From NCBI RefSeq assembly GCF_025685425.1, contig NZ_JAGTAS010000056.1, positions 62,001 through 126,000 of the forward strand: a DNA stretch of 64,000 bases, written 5' to 3'. The position numbers were made by a program, and so were the translations under genes. This document shows positions 16,284 through 24,018 of the stretch, in pieces. This DNA comes from Terriglobus albidus (GTDB taxonomy: Bacteria > Acidobacteriota > Terriglobia > Terriglobales > Acidobacteriaceae). The notes under the pieces were generated by a model. It worked only from the letters and a program-made list of their open reading frames with translations. It did no database searches and was not told where the DNA came from. Every line of letters begins with the position of its first letter. The stretch's first letter is position 1.

Positions 16284-16311
16284 TGATATCAACCTTCCGC
16301 TAATGATATCA
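16284..16311. promoter_or_regulatory. Duplicated palindromic operator of the toxin-antitoxin operon
   Basis: The palindrome TGATATCA occurs at 16284-16291 and again at 16304-16311, 20 bases apart (two helical turns). On the minus strand each copy is followed by T, giving TATCAT, a possible -10 element. Two in-phase palindromes suit cooperative binding of two RHH dimers or one FitAB hetero-octamer. Confidence 0.65.
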
Positions 16312-16456
16312 CTTCAGGAGGATTCACGATCCAGATTTAGTACAGGGAAGTCGGCCTTCGAAAGCGACTCGGCCACGAAAGGGATGTGGTTTCTAGAAGG
16401 TTGTAAGAGACAAGGGACCGATCCGCCACAATCGGTCCCGACGCCCACCTAAAAAG

Positions 16457-16516
16457 TTGATGCCAAATTGATGACAAATTGAGCCCTTAATACCGGTTTT
16501 TATGGTGTAAACCGGT
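16457..16516. repeat. Possible integrase arm-type repeats and inverted repeat near att site
   Basis: TTGATGCCAAA is followed directly by TTGATGACAAA (16457-16478). At 16492-16516 the inverted repeat ACCGGTTT ... AAACCGGT has an eight-base stem and nine-base loop. Another tandem repeat, TTTGTGGCAT/TTTGTGGCAA, lies at 16641-16660. Such short repeats flank tRNA attachment sites of integrative elements as arm-type integrase sites; here this is inferred only from position. Confidence 0.4.
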
Positions 16517-16555
16517 AAATAAGTCCTTTAGAATGTGCAACCGACCGCTTCGACC

Positions 16556-16605
16556 CCACCTTCACACGGTGGAAGTCGTAGGTTCGAATCCTGCTGTGCC
16601 CACCA
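16556..16605 (+). tRNA. 3' half of tRNA-Val(CAC), likely attachment-site remnant
   Basis: CCACC-TTCACAC-GGTGG forms an anticodon arm with anticodon CAC. Variable loop AAGTC, a T arm (GTAGG-TTCGAAT-CCTGC), the 3' acceptor strand TGTGCCC and ACCA follow. No matching 5' acceptor strand or D arm precedes it, so this is not a full gene. A 3' tRNA half next to an integrase remnant is the standard footprint of tRNA-targeting integration. Confidence 0.7.
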
Positions 16606-16610
16606 ATAAA

Positions 16611-17228
16611 TCAATAACTTACAGCCGGTAGCTTCGAAAATTTGTGGCATTTTGTGGCAAATCTGAAAACGACTGTTTTTCTTCCATCTCTCCTGGCCGC
16701 TTTTCTGCCCCCTTTCGTGAGCATCAGGTAAACCGAACCGACCCTCTGCTGAACACTTTCAGGCAGCGCCTGCATGTACTCGTTCGCGGTCGTGTCAGGC
16801 CGTGTTTGCCGCAAGTGCGCCTGAATGTCTTTGACCGATCCCATGTTTTGGGCCTGCGTTGCCTTCGTGCGGCGCAGAATCTGGAAGTTCAGCTTCTCGA
16901 TCCCGAGACGTTCTGCCAACCGCTTTAGGACCCGGTGGCGGTAGTTCGTGACAAGCAGGAAAACACCTTCTGCGTCAGGGAAGATGAAATCGTCAGGGGA
17001 TACGTCCCCGCATTCCGTCTTCCGGGCACGGAGCTCGGCAGCAAGGCCGTCCGGCAAAAAGACCTTCGTCAGGCCGCCAGGCGTCTTCCCGTAAGGGCGA
17101 AGCTTGCCACGGTAGACAGTCTCCGTGATGTTCAATGTGTTCTGGTCATCAAAGGAACGCCAGCGCAAAGCAGACAAATAATGAGGTGCCGAGGTAAGAG
17201 ACTGGGCGCAAGGCAACGTCGGTTCCAC
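16611..17228 (-). pseudogene. Tyrosine recombinase (integrase), C-terminal part only
   Basis: About 205 codons matching the catalytic half of phage-type integrases. They include ALRWRSFDD, the TVYRGKLRPYGKTPGGLTK beta region, ILRRTKATQAQ (the HxxR box with the His replaced) and a final ANEYMQ containing the probable nucleophile Tyr. The N-terminal arm- and core-binding domains are absent and the region before ALRW does not fit the family. No good start codon; the frame begins at a GTG just after the stop of the XRE fragment. Most likely dead. It would have used the neighbouring tRNA-Val end as its target. Confidence 0.7.
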
Positions 17229-17321
17229 CTACGCACGGACTTCTACATCCCGCAGTGTCAGTTGTTTGCGCAGACGCACGGCACGCAATCGATGGCCCAT
17301 GGATTCATTTGACGGCGTCAT
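17229..17321 (-). pseudogene. N-terminal fragment of an XRE-family regulator
   Basis: A 30-codon frame from ATG 17321 reads GHRLRAVRLRKQLTLRDVEV, the first helices of a Cro/C1-type HTH, and then hits TAG in the same frame as the integrase remnant. The rest of the HTH is missing. It looks like a junction between two deleted genes. Confidence 0.5.
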
Positions 17322-17396
17322 CGTACTCCTCATCGCAAGAACGACGTGATCGTTTAAGGGGAGATGTGGAACAGCGTTCCGACCTACTAATTTGAT

Positions 17397-18188
17397 CTAG
17401 AAATCTCTTGTGTGCACGATCGCGCCGCCGGCCACAAATAAGACGAGTGAGATGAAGACGCAAGCAAGCGCGCTTGGAAAAAATGCGAAATTTTGTAGGA
17501 GTTTGTTGGACGGATCGACATAGTTAGCAGCACTCATGGTGTCAAAGATATTCCACCGATGTAGGACGTGACCTTTGTACGCAAAGAAGATGGCAGTGAT
17601 GCTACACAACCCGAGAACAGGGGCGGTGAACTCTCCGGAAAAGATTTCAGACAAGAGTAATCCGAAGGCGATAAATACCAGACCCGCAACGCCCATCAGG
17701 GTACCAAATGTGAGCGATTGGAATAAAGAGTATGAAGAACCAATCAGACGTGATAATAACGCGATCAGTACAGATGAAATGAGAGCGAGAAAAAGGCCCT
17801 GTACAGATGCGACGAGAGCGCGGACTCCGAACAGATGAAGACGTCGGGCCGGTAGGCCCAAACTGTAGAGAGCCGCGCCGGTGGCCTTCTCTCTGTAAAG
17901 TCCCCCGAGGCACAGCACAAAGGCTGCCAAAAGCCAGAGACCCTGAAGGGCATAGTGAAATAGACCGCTCCAGATATAGTCCGAATAACTGAGTGGGGAC
18001 ATAGGAAAGCGAGCGTTGTAGCGCGCGAGAAAGTCGGAACTCGTGAACACTGCGTAAACAATTAGCGTTGAGAGGAGAGCTACACCGGCGAAGAATCGCG
18101 CCTTGGATTCCTGCCAAGATTTCCAAGTAAGAGGAAGCCGCAGAGATGCTTGGGATGCGATTCTGTTAGTAGTCAATGTGATCTCCAT
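17397..18188 (-). CDS. ABC-2 type transporter permease, subunit 2
   Basis: 263 residues with about six membrane segments (AGVALLSTLIVYAVFTSS, YALQGLWLLAAFVLCLGGL, ALISSVLIALLSRL, GLVFIAFGLLL, LGLCSITAIFFAYKG, LACVFISLVLFVAGGAIV). The block GGLYREKATGAALYSLGLPARR is shared with the preceding permease (GGLIREKQDGTSLFSLGLP), showing a paralogous pair. The start overlaps the upstream permease by 23 bases. Last gene of the GntR-ABC operon; inner-membrane half-channel of an exporter or resistance pump of the YtrB-F type. Substrate unknown. Confidence 0.85.
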   Translation of the reverse strand: MEITLTTNRIASQASLRLPLTWKSWQESKARFFAGVALLSTLIVYAVFTSSDFLARYNARFPMSPLSYSDYIWSGLFHYALQGLWLLAAFVLCLGGLYREKATGAALYSLGLPARRLHLFGVRALVASVQGLFLALISSVLIALLSRLIGSSYSLFQSLTFGTLMGVAGLVFIAFGLLLSEIFSGEFTAPVLGLCSITAIFFAYKGHVLHRWNIFDTMSAANYVDPSNKLLQNFAFFPSALACVFISLVLFVAGGAIVHTRDF

Positions 18189-18951
18189 AGACTGCTGCGG
18201 TGCGAAGCAGAATTGCGGTCATTACGGTCATTACAAGGATCGTTATCCACGGGACAGTCGACCAGGTGAGGTGCCATGGCCCTGCCATCGCATAACCGAA
18301 GTCGACGTATGACAGCCATGTCGAACGACCAATTGAGCGCATATGTTGCACATAGGTTTGGATGAGCAGATAAGGCGCGCTGATCACTGCCAAAATCAAT
18401 ATCAGTGAGACGTAATTGCTCGGAAAAAGTGTATAGAAAACATTTCCCAATGCCGCGGCAAAGAAACCGATTCCCACCATCAACGCCGTGTGCGCGAGTA
18501 CTTGGCTGAGCGAGTAGGTCTGGTGGATTACTGCCGAGCCGATTGCAATCACGAGTACAGAAAATACCGCGAGTGCGCAGCCTTCAAGGAGCGCGACGAG
18601 CAGCCTCGTGTACAGCCAGCGTCGTCGGCTAACCGGCAATCCCAAGCTGAAAAGAGAAGTTCCATCCTGTTTCTCGCGGATAAGGCCTCCAAATGCGAAC
18701 AAGGCGGCAAAGAGGCACCAAATTTGCTGTAGATAGTTGTCGTAGAGGTAGTGCCAGAGATAAAAGTTATAGTCACTGATTGCCAGGCGCATCCAACCGA
18801 AGTGTGGCCCCTTCGGATCCTGCAGCATATGGGTCCACATCGCAACGAGTGAACTGTGTGCATAGAGATAGTAGCTGCAGACGATGAGCGTAGTCGCCAG
18901 TCCTGCTAAGAATCGGATTCTGGTTTCGATCCAAGCTTTATAAAGAAGCAT
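18166..18951 (-). CDS. ABC-2 type transporter permease, subunit 1
   Basis: 261 residues from ATG 18951, overlapping the ATPase stop by 14 bases. Six predicted membrane segments, beginning with IRFLAGLATTLIVCSYYLY and ending with VPWITILVMTVMTAILL. Paralogous to the next gene, so the transporter is probably an ATPase dimer with a heterodimeric membrane part. Context (YtrA-like repressor first, ATPase second) is that of small-molecule or antibiotic-responsive exporters. Confidence 0.85.
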   Translation of the reverse strand: MLLYKAWIETRIRFLAGLATTLIVCSYYLYAHSSLVAMWTHMLQDPKGPHFGWMRLAISDYNFYLWHYLYDNYLQQIWCLFAALFAFGGLIREKQDGTSLFSLGLPVSRRRWLYTRLLVALLEGCALAVFSVLVIAIGSAVIHQTYSLSQVLAHTALMVGIGFFAAALGNVFYTLFPSNYVSLILILAVISAPYLLIQTYVQHMRSIGRSTWLSYVDFGYAMAGPWHLTWSTVPWITILVMTVMTAILLRTAAVYGDHIDY

Positions 18952-19846
18952 GTCCTGACCTCGCTGTTACCTTCTCCAGAAAAACCTCTTTGAGAGATGT
19001 CGGAAGGACATCTATGCTGCCGGCACGAAGCATGCGTACGTGTTCTACGATGCTGTCGATATTGTGACTAGCCAACAGGGAAACGGTGCGCCCATTGGTA
19101 CGGACTTTTTCGATGCCAGGGACGCGGAAGTCCCGCTCCTCTACCGGCTCAGGAAAAACAGCCTGAATATGGCGATATTCCTCTTTCACCTGATCCATGG
19201 TCGAGTCGAGCACCAGCAAGCCTCGGTCAATCATGAGAACACGGTCGGCAACCTGCTCAACCTCGGCAATCTGGTGCGAGGAAAAGAAGATGGTGGTACC
19301 TTCCGAGGCGAGCGAAACTACGATCTGCAAGACTTCTTCGATCGCAACAGGATCCAAACCTTCCGTGGGCTCATCGAGGATGAGCAGTTCACATCCTCGG
19401 CAGAAGCCGAGCAGAAGGGCAAGTTTGGTTCGCATCCCCTTGGAAAGTTGACGTACTTTTCGCGCTTTCGGGAGTTCGAATCGCTGCAACAAATTCTTTT
19501 CAAGAGTTGCATTCCATCTCGGAAAGAAGGAACGAGTAAAGCGGATAATTTGCTCAACCGACATATAGTCGTAAAGCCTCTTGTCCTCAGCTACGTAGGC
19601 AACCCTTTGTCGAATGAGGAGGCTTTCGCTTTCTCGATCGATCCGATGTCCAAAGATGGTGCCGCTGCCGGAGGTGGGATGAATCATGCCCAGAAGCATC
19701 TTGATTGTCGAACTTTTGCCGGCGCCATTCTGACCTAAAAAGGCGCAAACGGACCCTTCTGGTACGGAGAGATTTAGGCCTTTGACGGCTTCATGGTTTC
19801 CGTAATTTTTCCTGAGTTGGACAGTTTCGATTACTGTAGACATCAT
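18938..19846 (-). CDS. ABC transporter ATP-binding protein
   Basis: 302 residues, ATG 19846 preceded by GGAGAGG and two bases after the regulator's last codon. Walker A (GQNGAGKSS), Q loop, signature LSKGMRTKLALLLG, Walker B (LLILDEPTEGLD) and switch His (SSHQIAEVEQVADRV) are all present, so it should hydrolyse ATP. The C-terminal extension of about 80 residues (VFPEPVEERDFRVPGIEKVRTNGRTVSLL) matches the DrrA/YtrB-type accessory domain. Drives the two permeases encoded next. Confidence 0.93.
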   Translation of the reverse strand: MMSTVIETVQLRKNYGNHEAVKGLNLSVPEGSVCAFLGQNGAGKSSTIKMLLGMIHPTSGSGTIFGHRIDRESESLLIRQRVAYVAEDKRLYDYMSVEQIIRFTRSFFPRWNATLEKNLLQRFELPKARKVRQLSKGMRTKLALLLGFCRGCELLILDEPTEGLDPVAIEEVLQIVVSLASEGTTIFFSSHQIAEVEQVADRVLMIDRGLLVLDSTMDQVKEEYRHIQAVFPEPVEERDFRVPGIEKVRTNGRTVSLLASHNIDSIVEHVRMLRAGSIDVLPTSLKEVFLEKVTARSGHASL

Positions 19847-20233
19847 CTACCTCTCCTGGAACATCTCATTGAGTTCGGCTTCCAGAAGCCTCCGGATCTC
19901 GCCTTCGTCGAGTCCCTGAGCCTTCAGAGTATGGACAAAATCACGCATCAGTTGCTGTGCGTCCCGCAATCCCTCCGTTTTGGAGTTTGTATTGCGTCGG
20001 GATGCGACAAACGCGCCCAATCCGTGCTTGATTTCTAGCGTCTTTTCTCCCTCGAGCTCTCGGTAGACGCGAATAACCGTGTTTGGATTGATTACCAGCG
20101 TTTCCGCTAAACTTCGGATTCCTGGTAATTGGTCGCCTGGAGCCAAGGCGCCCGTCTCAATTGCGTGTCGAATCTGTTCCTTCAGTTGGACATAGATGGG
20201 AACACCGGAGGACGGATTGGGCTTTCTGAACAC
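19847..20233 (-). CDS. YtrA-type GntR family repressor of the ABC operon
   Basis: 128 residues from GTG 20233, the usual size for YtrA regulators; a longer in-frame start at 20314 is unlikely because it would read through the operator. Winged HTH at residues about 8-75 (SSGVPIYVQLKEQIRHAIET, LPGIRSLAETLVINPNTVIRVYRELE). A short C-terminal helical tail (LDEGEIRRLLEAELNEMF) follows, without a ligand domain. First gene of the operon and likely its repressor. An 11-bp inverted repeat overlaps the start codon. No Shine-Dalgarno is apparent, so a leaderless transcript is possible. Confidence 0.85.
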   Translation of the reverse strand: MFRKPNPSSGVPIYVQLKEQIRHAIETGALAPGDQLPGIRSLAETLVINPNTVIRVYRELEGEKTLEIKHGLGAFVASRRNTNSKTEGLRDAQQLMRDFVHTLKAQGLDEGEIRRLLEAELNEMFQER

Positions 20234-20256
20234 TGTGCTATAGAAATAGCACAGTG
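20231..20256. promoter_or_regulatory. Perfect 11-bp inverted repeat, GntR operator
   Basis: CACTGTGCTAT at 20231-20241 and ATAGCACAGTG at 20246-20256 are exact reverse complements around a four-base spacer. The left arm contains the regulator's GTG start codon (minus strand). Position and symmetry fit autorepression by the YtrA-type protein. It is also only 130 bases from the divergent agaS-like start, so it could affect that promoter. Confidence 0.75.
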
Positions 20257-20322
20257 GAACTGTCCGCGCAATGGAAAGTAAAAACCACTCTCCCGAATCG
20301 GTACGGTTTACCAAGGACGGAA

Positions 20323-20340
20323 TGTAACGTTTGCTATGTT
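20323..20340 (+). promoter_or_regulatory. Candidate operator TGTAACGTTTGCTAT upstream of the agaS-like operon
   Basis: The 15 bases TGTAACGTTTGCTAT differ at two positions from TATAACGTTTACTAT at 46435, upstream of the GH97 gene. Both lie in gene-free DNA less than 95 bases before a sugar-related gene. The AACGTT core is palindromic, as in LacI-family operators. No such regulator is encoded in the window. Confidence 0.4.
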
Positions 20341-20385
20341 ATGGTTACGTTTAGCTGCGAATTATTACCAATTGGAGGCGTCTGG

Positions 20386-21618
20386 ATGAGCCAGAAAAAC
20401 AGTGTGCGTGCCGAAGACGAATTCTCGCGATACATGCGAGTGTTTCCGCAAGCCGATGGGTGGCTTGGACGTTCCGAAGAGGAACGGGACGGACTTGCCT
20501 ATCGGCACACGCTGTGTGAAATTTTGCAGCAACCGGACACATGGCTGAAGACGGCTAGCCAGGTACTGGCCTGTGCGAACAGGCTTGGAGCCCTGCTGGA
20601 TGGTTGTGAGCAGGTCGTGCTCACAGGTTCGGGAAGTTCTGAGTACGCGGGTGAGTGTGTGCGCGTTCCTTTGCAGAAGGCATTGCGGATGCCCGTACAA
20701 ACTATTGGATCCGGGGCGCTGCTGACCAATGGCACGGCCCTGCTGCCTGAAACGACCGCGTTGATGGTTTCGTTTGCGCGTTCCGGCGACAGCCCGGAGA
20801 GTGTAGCTGCCTTGCAGGTGGCGCAACGATTGAACGCGAACGTTCGACACCTAATCATCACCTGTAACAAGCAGGGCAGGCTATCTACCAGTTTCCGGAA
20901 GGGCGACGATCTGGAAGCTATCGTGCTGGATCCACGCACCAACGATCGCAGCTTGGTAATGACCAGCAGCTTCACGAACATGGCGCTTGCTGCGCTCGGC
21001 CTCTCCTACCTGAAGGCGCCACAGCAGTTCGTGCGGCACGCAGAGCAACTTAGCGAAACTGGCACAAACATTTTGCGAACTGCGTTCGAGCGTTTTCCGG
21101 AGTTTCTCCAGGAGCGATTTGAAAGGGCCTTCTATCTTGCCAGCCCGTCGTTGTTCGGTGCGGCCCGCGAATCCGCGCTGAAGATGACCGAGATGACCGC
21201 CGGCCGCGTCATTACTGTTTGCGAAACATACTTGGGGCTGCGACATGGTCCCATGAGTGCGGTGCATCCAGATTCGCTGGTAGCGTGCTTCCTCTCCGCA
21301 GATCCGCTGGTTCGAGCCTATGAACTGGATGTCGTTCGCGAGCTGAATCAGAAGCAGCTCGGCATGAAGAAGCTTTTCATTGGATCAGACATTCCAAGCG
21401 ATATTGCACGTCCGGGTGACCTCACGATTGATGTCGCGGGGTTCGACGATGATGACTTCACCTCGATTCTGTACGTTGTTGCGGGACAGGTGTTGGCGCT
21501 GCTGCGTTGCCTGCAGGAAGGTTTGCGTCCGGATGCCCCATCAAAGGATGGCGTCATCAGCCGGGTAGTGGGAGAGTTCCGCATTTACGGGATGGAAGAA
21601 ACCGCTGCGGTGTTGTGA
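20386..21618 (+). CDS. agaS: AgaS-type SIS-domain ketose/aldose isomerase-deaminase
   Basis: 410 residues from ATG 20386 with GGAGG eight bases upstream; a much longer in-frame GTG start at 20254 has no support. Two SIS domains: residues about 60-200 (VVLTGSGSSEYAGECV, LMVSFARSGDSPESVAA, HLIITCNKQG) and 235-380 (GAARESALKMTEMTAGRV, LRHGPMSAV). DPRTNDRSLVMTSSF corresponds to the xxTxDRxFAMTSSx block of E. coli AgaS, and the C-terminal PDAPSKDGVISRVV to PDTPS...NRVV. AgaS converts galactosamine-6-phosphate to tagatose-6-phosphate plus ammonia in the cytosol. Here it heads a chain with PfkB kinase, APC permease and M20 hydrolase, so a deglycase role on a phosphorylated sugar-amino acid is an alternative. 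Confidence 0.85.
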   Translation: MSQKNSVRAEDEFSRYMRVFPQADGWLGRSEEERDGLAYRHTLCEILQQPDTWLKTASQVLACANRLGALLDGCEQVVLTGSGSSEYAGECVRVPLQKALRMPVQTIGSGALLTNGTALLPETTALMVSFARSGDSPESVAALQVAQRLNANVRHLIITCNKQGRLSTSFRKGDDLEAIVLDPRTNDRSLVMTSSFTNMALAALGLSYLKAPQQFVRHAEQLSETGTNILRTAFERFPEFLQERFERAFYLASPSLFGAARESALKMTEMTAGRVITVCETYLGLRHGPMSAVHPDSLVACFLSADPLVRAYELDVVRELNQKQLGMKKLFIGSDIPSDIARPGDLTIDVAGFDDDDFTSILYVVAGQVLALLRCLQEGLRPDAPSKDGVISRVVGEFRIYGMEETAAVL

Positions 21619-21676
21619 GGCGACCGTATCGTCGTAAGTTCGTTGCAAGTGATTCATCATCGGTTTTCGGAGAGGG

Positions 21677-22663
21677 ATGCCTAGAGTGAAAGAAGCGGCG
21701 CAGCGCGCCAGACGCAGTGTTGACGTTGTGGTCGCAGGCGAGTTGAACCTCGACCTGGTGCTCTACGGCCTGCCGCCCAAGATGGAGCTGGAGCGTGAGC
21801 TGCTCGCCAGTAATTTCAGCATGACGCTGGGCAGTTCTTCCGCAATCCTTGTACACAACATGGCGAAGCTGGGTTGTTCTGCGGCGTTCCTGGGAAAAGT
21901 GGGGGACGACGCGATGGGCGAGATCACGGTGTCCCGTCTGCGTGAAGCCGGCGTGGATACCACCAGAATCAGTGTTGCCCCAGAAGGAACATCTACTGGC
22001 GTTACCGTGTTGTTGCCGCATGGGCGCGACCGTCACATCCTGACCTACATAGGGGCTATGGCGACCCTAACCGAAGCAGACGTCGACGACGCATTCCTGT
22101 TGCAGGGACGTCATCTGCACTTGTCGTCATTGTTCCTTCAGACAGGACTCAGGCCGGGAGCCGCCGCACTACTGCGCCGCGCACGTGAAGCAGGTCTCAC
22201 CACTTCTCTCGATACGAACGATGACCCCGAAGACCGCTGGGAAGGTATTGATCAACTTCTGCCGCTGGTCGATGTTCTGCTACCGAATGACGCGGAGGCA
22301 TGCCGCATGACGAGTTCGGCCGATGTGGAGCAGGCCATGGAACGCCTGGCCGCTCAGGTACCTTTGGTAGCAGTGAAATGTGGCGCAAATGGAGCGCGTT
22401 TGGCATACGGAACAGTACGAGCGCACGTTGCAGGTACGCCTGTGGTTCCGGTTGATACCATTGGCGCGGGCGATAGCTTTAACGCAGGCTTCCTGACGGC
22501 GTATCTGCGAGGACACGATCCTGAGACCTGCGCCGCCGCCGGTAACCTTACTGCCGCGCTGTCCACCTTGCGCAGTGGAGGCACGGAAGCCTTCCGTGAT
22601 GACGAACTACGCAATAGTTTCCTGCGAGAGCATGGATTTGGTTGGATGGAGCGTGCCGGGTGA
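21677..22663 (+). CDS. PfkB/ribokinase-family sugar kinase
   Basis: 328 residues from ATG 21677; a GTG at 21686 has a better-spaced GGAGAGG and is equally possible. PfkB signatures are present: the N-terminal GELNLDLVLYGLP strand, GSSSAILVHNMAKLGCSAAFLGKVGDDAMG, and the catalytic C-terminal VDTIGAGDSFNAGFLTAYL with the conserved Asp base in GAGD. Cytosolic; phosphorylates a sugar, amino-sugar or fructosamine. It lies 58 bases after the AgaS-like gene and overlaps the permease by four bases. In frl and fra systems the PfkB enzyme makes the 6-phosphate used by the SIS deglycase. In an amino-sugar route it would act before AgaS. Confidence 0.88.
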   Translation: MPRVKEAAQRARRSVDVVVAGELNLDLVLYGLPPKMELERELLASNFSMTLGSSSAILVHNMAKLGCSAAFLGKVGDDAMGEITVSRLREAGVDTTRISVAPEGTSTGVTVLLPHGRDRHILTYIGAMATLTEADVDDAFLLQGRHLHLSSLFLQTGLRPGAAALLRRAREAGLTTSLDTNDDPEDRWEGIDQLLPLVDVLLPNDAEACRMTSSADVEQAMERLAAQVPLVAVKCGANGARLAYGTVRAHVAGTPVVPVDTIGAGDSFNAGFLTAYLRGHDPETCAAAGNLTAALSTLRSGGTEAFRDDELRNSFLREHGFGWMERAG

Positions 22664-24018
22664 GTGAGCATTTGCCGCAGCCAAGTACACTTCGCCGCGT
22701 GCTCTCGCGTCGCGATCTGATCCTGTATGGCCTGGTGATCCTCACGCCCACTGCGCCATACCCTGTTTTTGGTATCGTGCAGCAGACATCACATGGGCAC
22801 AGCGTGTTGAGCTACCTGGTCGCCATGGTCGCCATGCTGTTCACTGCAATGAGCTACGGCCGTATGTCAGGCGCGTTCCCGTCCGCAGGCTCTACCTATA
22901 CCTATGTGTCAGAGGGGCTGCATCCGATTGTCGGCTTTCTTGCAGGTTGGGGCATGATCCTGGATTACTTGCTGATCCCGCTGCTGAGCGTCGTTTACGC
23001 TGCGCTGACTGCAAGCCGTATGGTTCCGTCCGTGCCATATTCTGCGTGGGCCGTGATGTTCACGGTGGCGATTACGCTGATTAATCTTCGCGGCCTGCGC
23101 ATGACCAAGTGGGTGGGGAATGTGATGATGGGGTTGATGTGTATCTGCGCGGTGCTGTTCGTGGCGCTCGCGTTGCGCTATCTGGCAGCTCATGGCATCT
23201 CTCTGGTTACGCCGCGTGCGATCTACAATCCGGCCACATTCAGCCTGCGACCGCTCATGCTGGGCGCTGCCATCGCAAGCCTTTCGTTTATCGGCTTCGA
23301 CGCGATCTCTACATTAGCGGAGGACACGATCGATCCGGAGCGCGACATCTCTTTCGCAACCGTCGCGGTGTGTCTTATTGAGGCGGTCTTTTGCGTTGTG
23401 GCTGTATATGTCGCATCTCTGGTGGCACCGGATTTCGCGAACTACACGGAATCAGAGACGGAGATCCTCGACATCGGACGCGCCATCGGCGGCACAGCCA
23501 TGCTGCAGTTCATGAGTGTCATCCTGCTGGTGGCGGGCCTGGCTAGCGCATTGACTGGTCAGGCGGGCGCTTCGCGACTGTTGCTGGGCATGGGACGTGA
23601 CGGCGTGGTGTCGCGCCGCTTTTTCGCGCACATTAATCCAAGACATGCCACACCCACGCGAAGCATTTACCTGATGGGTGCGATTTCGTTAGCCGGATCG
23701 TTGTTGTTACGCTTCCAGCTTGTCGTGGAGTTGTTGAATTTCGGCGCTTTCTTTGGGTTCATCCTGGTGAACCTGAGTGTCATCCGGCACTTCTTCGGGC
23801 GCAAGGAGCAGCGGAGCGGCCTGGCGATCCTCACGTCACTTGTCTTTCCCGCACTCGGTGCTATCGTGTCCGCCTATGTGTGGCTCAGCCTCACTGCGAA
23901 AGCGCAGATCGCAGGTTTCGCCTGGCTCTGCACTGGCGCAGTTTATCTGGCTGTTTTGACGAAAGGCTTTCGCCGCAACGCGGGACGACTCACCAGCCTG
24001 GAGGGAACAGCCGTATGA
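22660..24018 (+). CDS. APC-superfamily amino-acid/amine permease
   Basis: 452 residues from GTG 22660, four-base overlap (GTGA) with the kinase stop; the longer TTG frame at 22642 lies inside the kinase. About 12 membrane segments. Typical APC features are LILYGLVILTPTAPYPVFGIV (helix 1), the FPSAGSTYTYVSEGL block, ASLSFIGFDAISTLAEDT (helix 6 core) and AGLASALTGQAGASRLLLGMGRDGVV. Proton-coupled importer in the inner membrane. An amino-acid-type carrier between sugar genes is the key hint that the substrate carries an amino-acid or amine part, as for FrlA in fructoselysine uptake. Confidence 0.88.
   Translation: MSEHLPQPSTLRRVLSRRDLILYGLVILTPTAPYPVFGIVQQTSHGHSVLSYLVAMVAMLFTAMSYGRMSGAFPSAGSTYTYVSEGLHPIVGFLAGWGMILDYLLIPLLSVVYAALTASRMVPSVPYSAWAVMFTVAITLINLRGLRMTKWVGNVMMGLMCICAVLFVALALRYLAAHGISLVTPRAIYNPATFSLRPLMLGAAIASLSFIGFDAISTLAEDTIDPERDISFATVAVCLIEAVFCVVAVYVASLVAPDFANYTESETEILDIGRAIGGTAMLQFMSVILLVAGLASALTGQAGASRLLLGMGRDGVVSRRFFAHINPRHATPTRSIYLMGAISLAGSLLLRFQLVVELLNFGAFFGFILVNLSVIRHFFGRKEQRSGLAILTSLVFPALGAIVSAYVWLSLTAKAQIAGFAWLCTGAVYLAVLTKGFRRNAGRLTSLEGTAV

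Noticed and set aside
16556-16605. A complete functional tRNA-Val gene
   Set aside because: No 5' acceptor strand or D arm precedes the anticodon arm, so only the 3' half is present.
20326-20370. GTAAC, GTTAC and ATTAC at about 20-base steps upstream of the agaS-like gene as a Cpx-like array
   Set aside because: Mixed orientations and missing intermediate sites; the TRTAACGTTTRCTAT match to 46435 explains the first part better.
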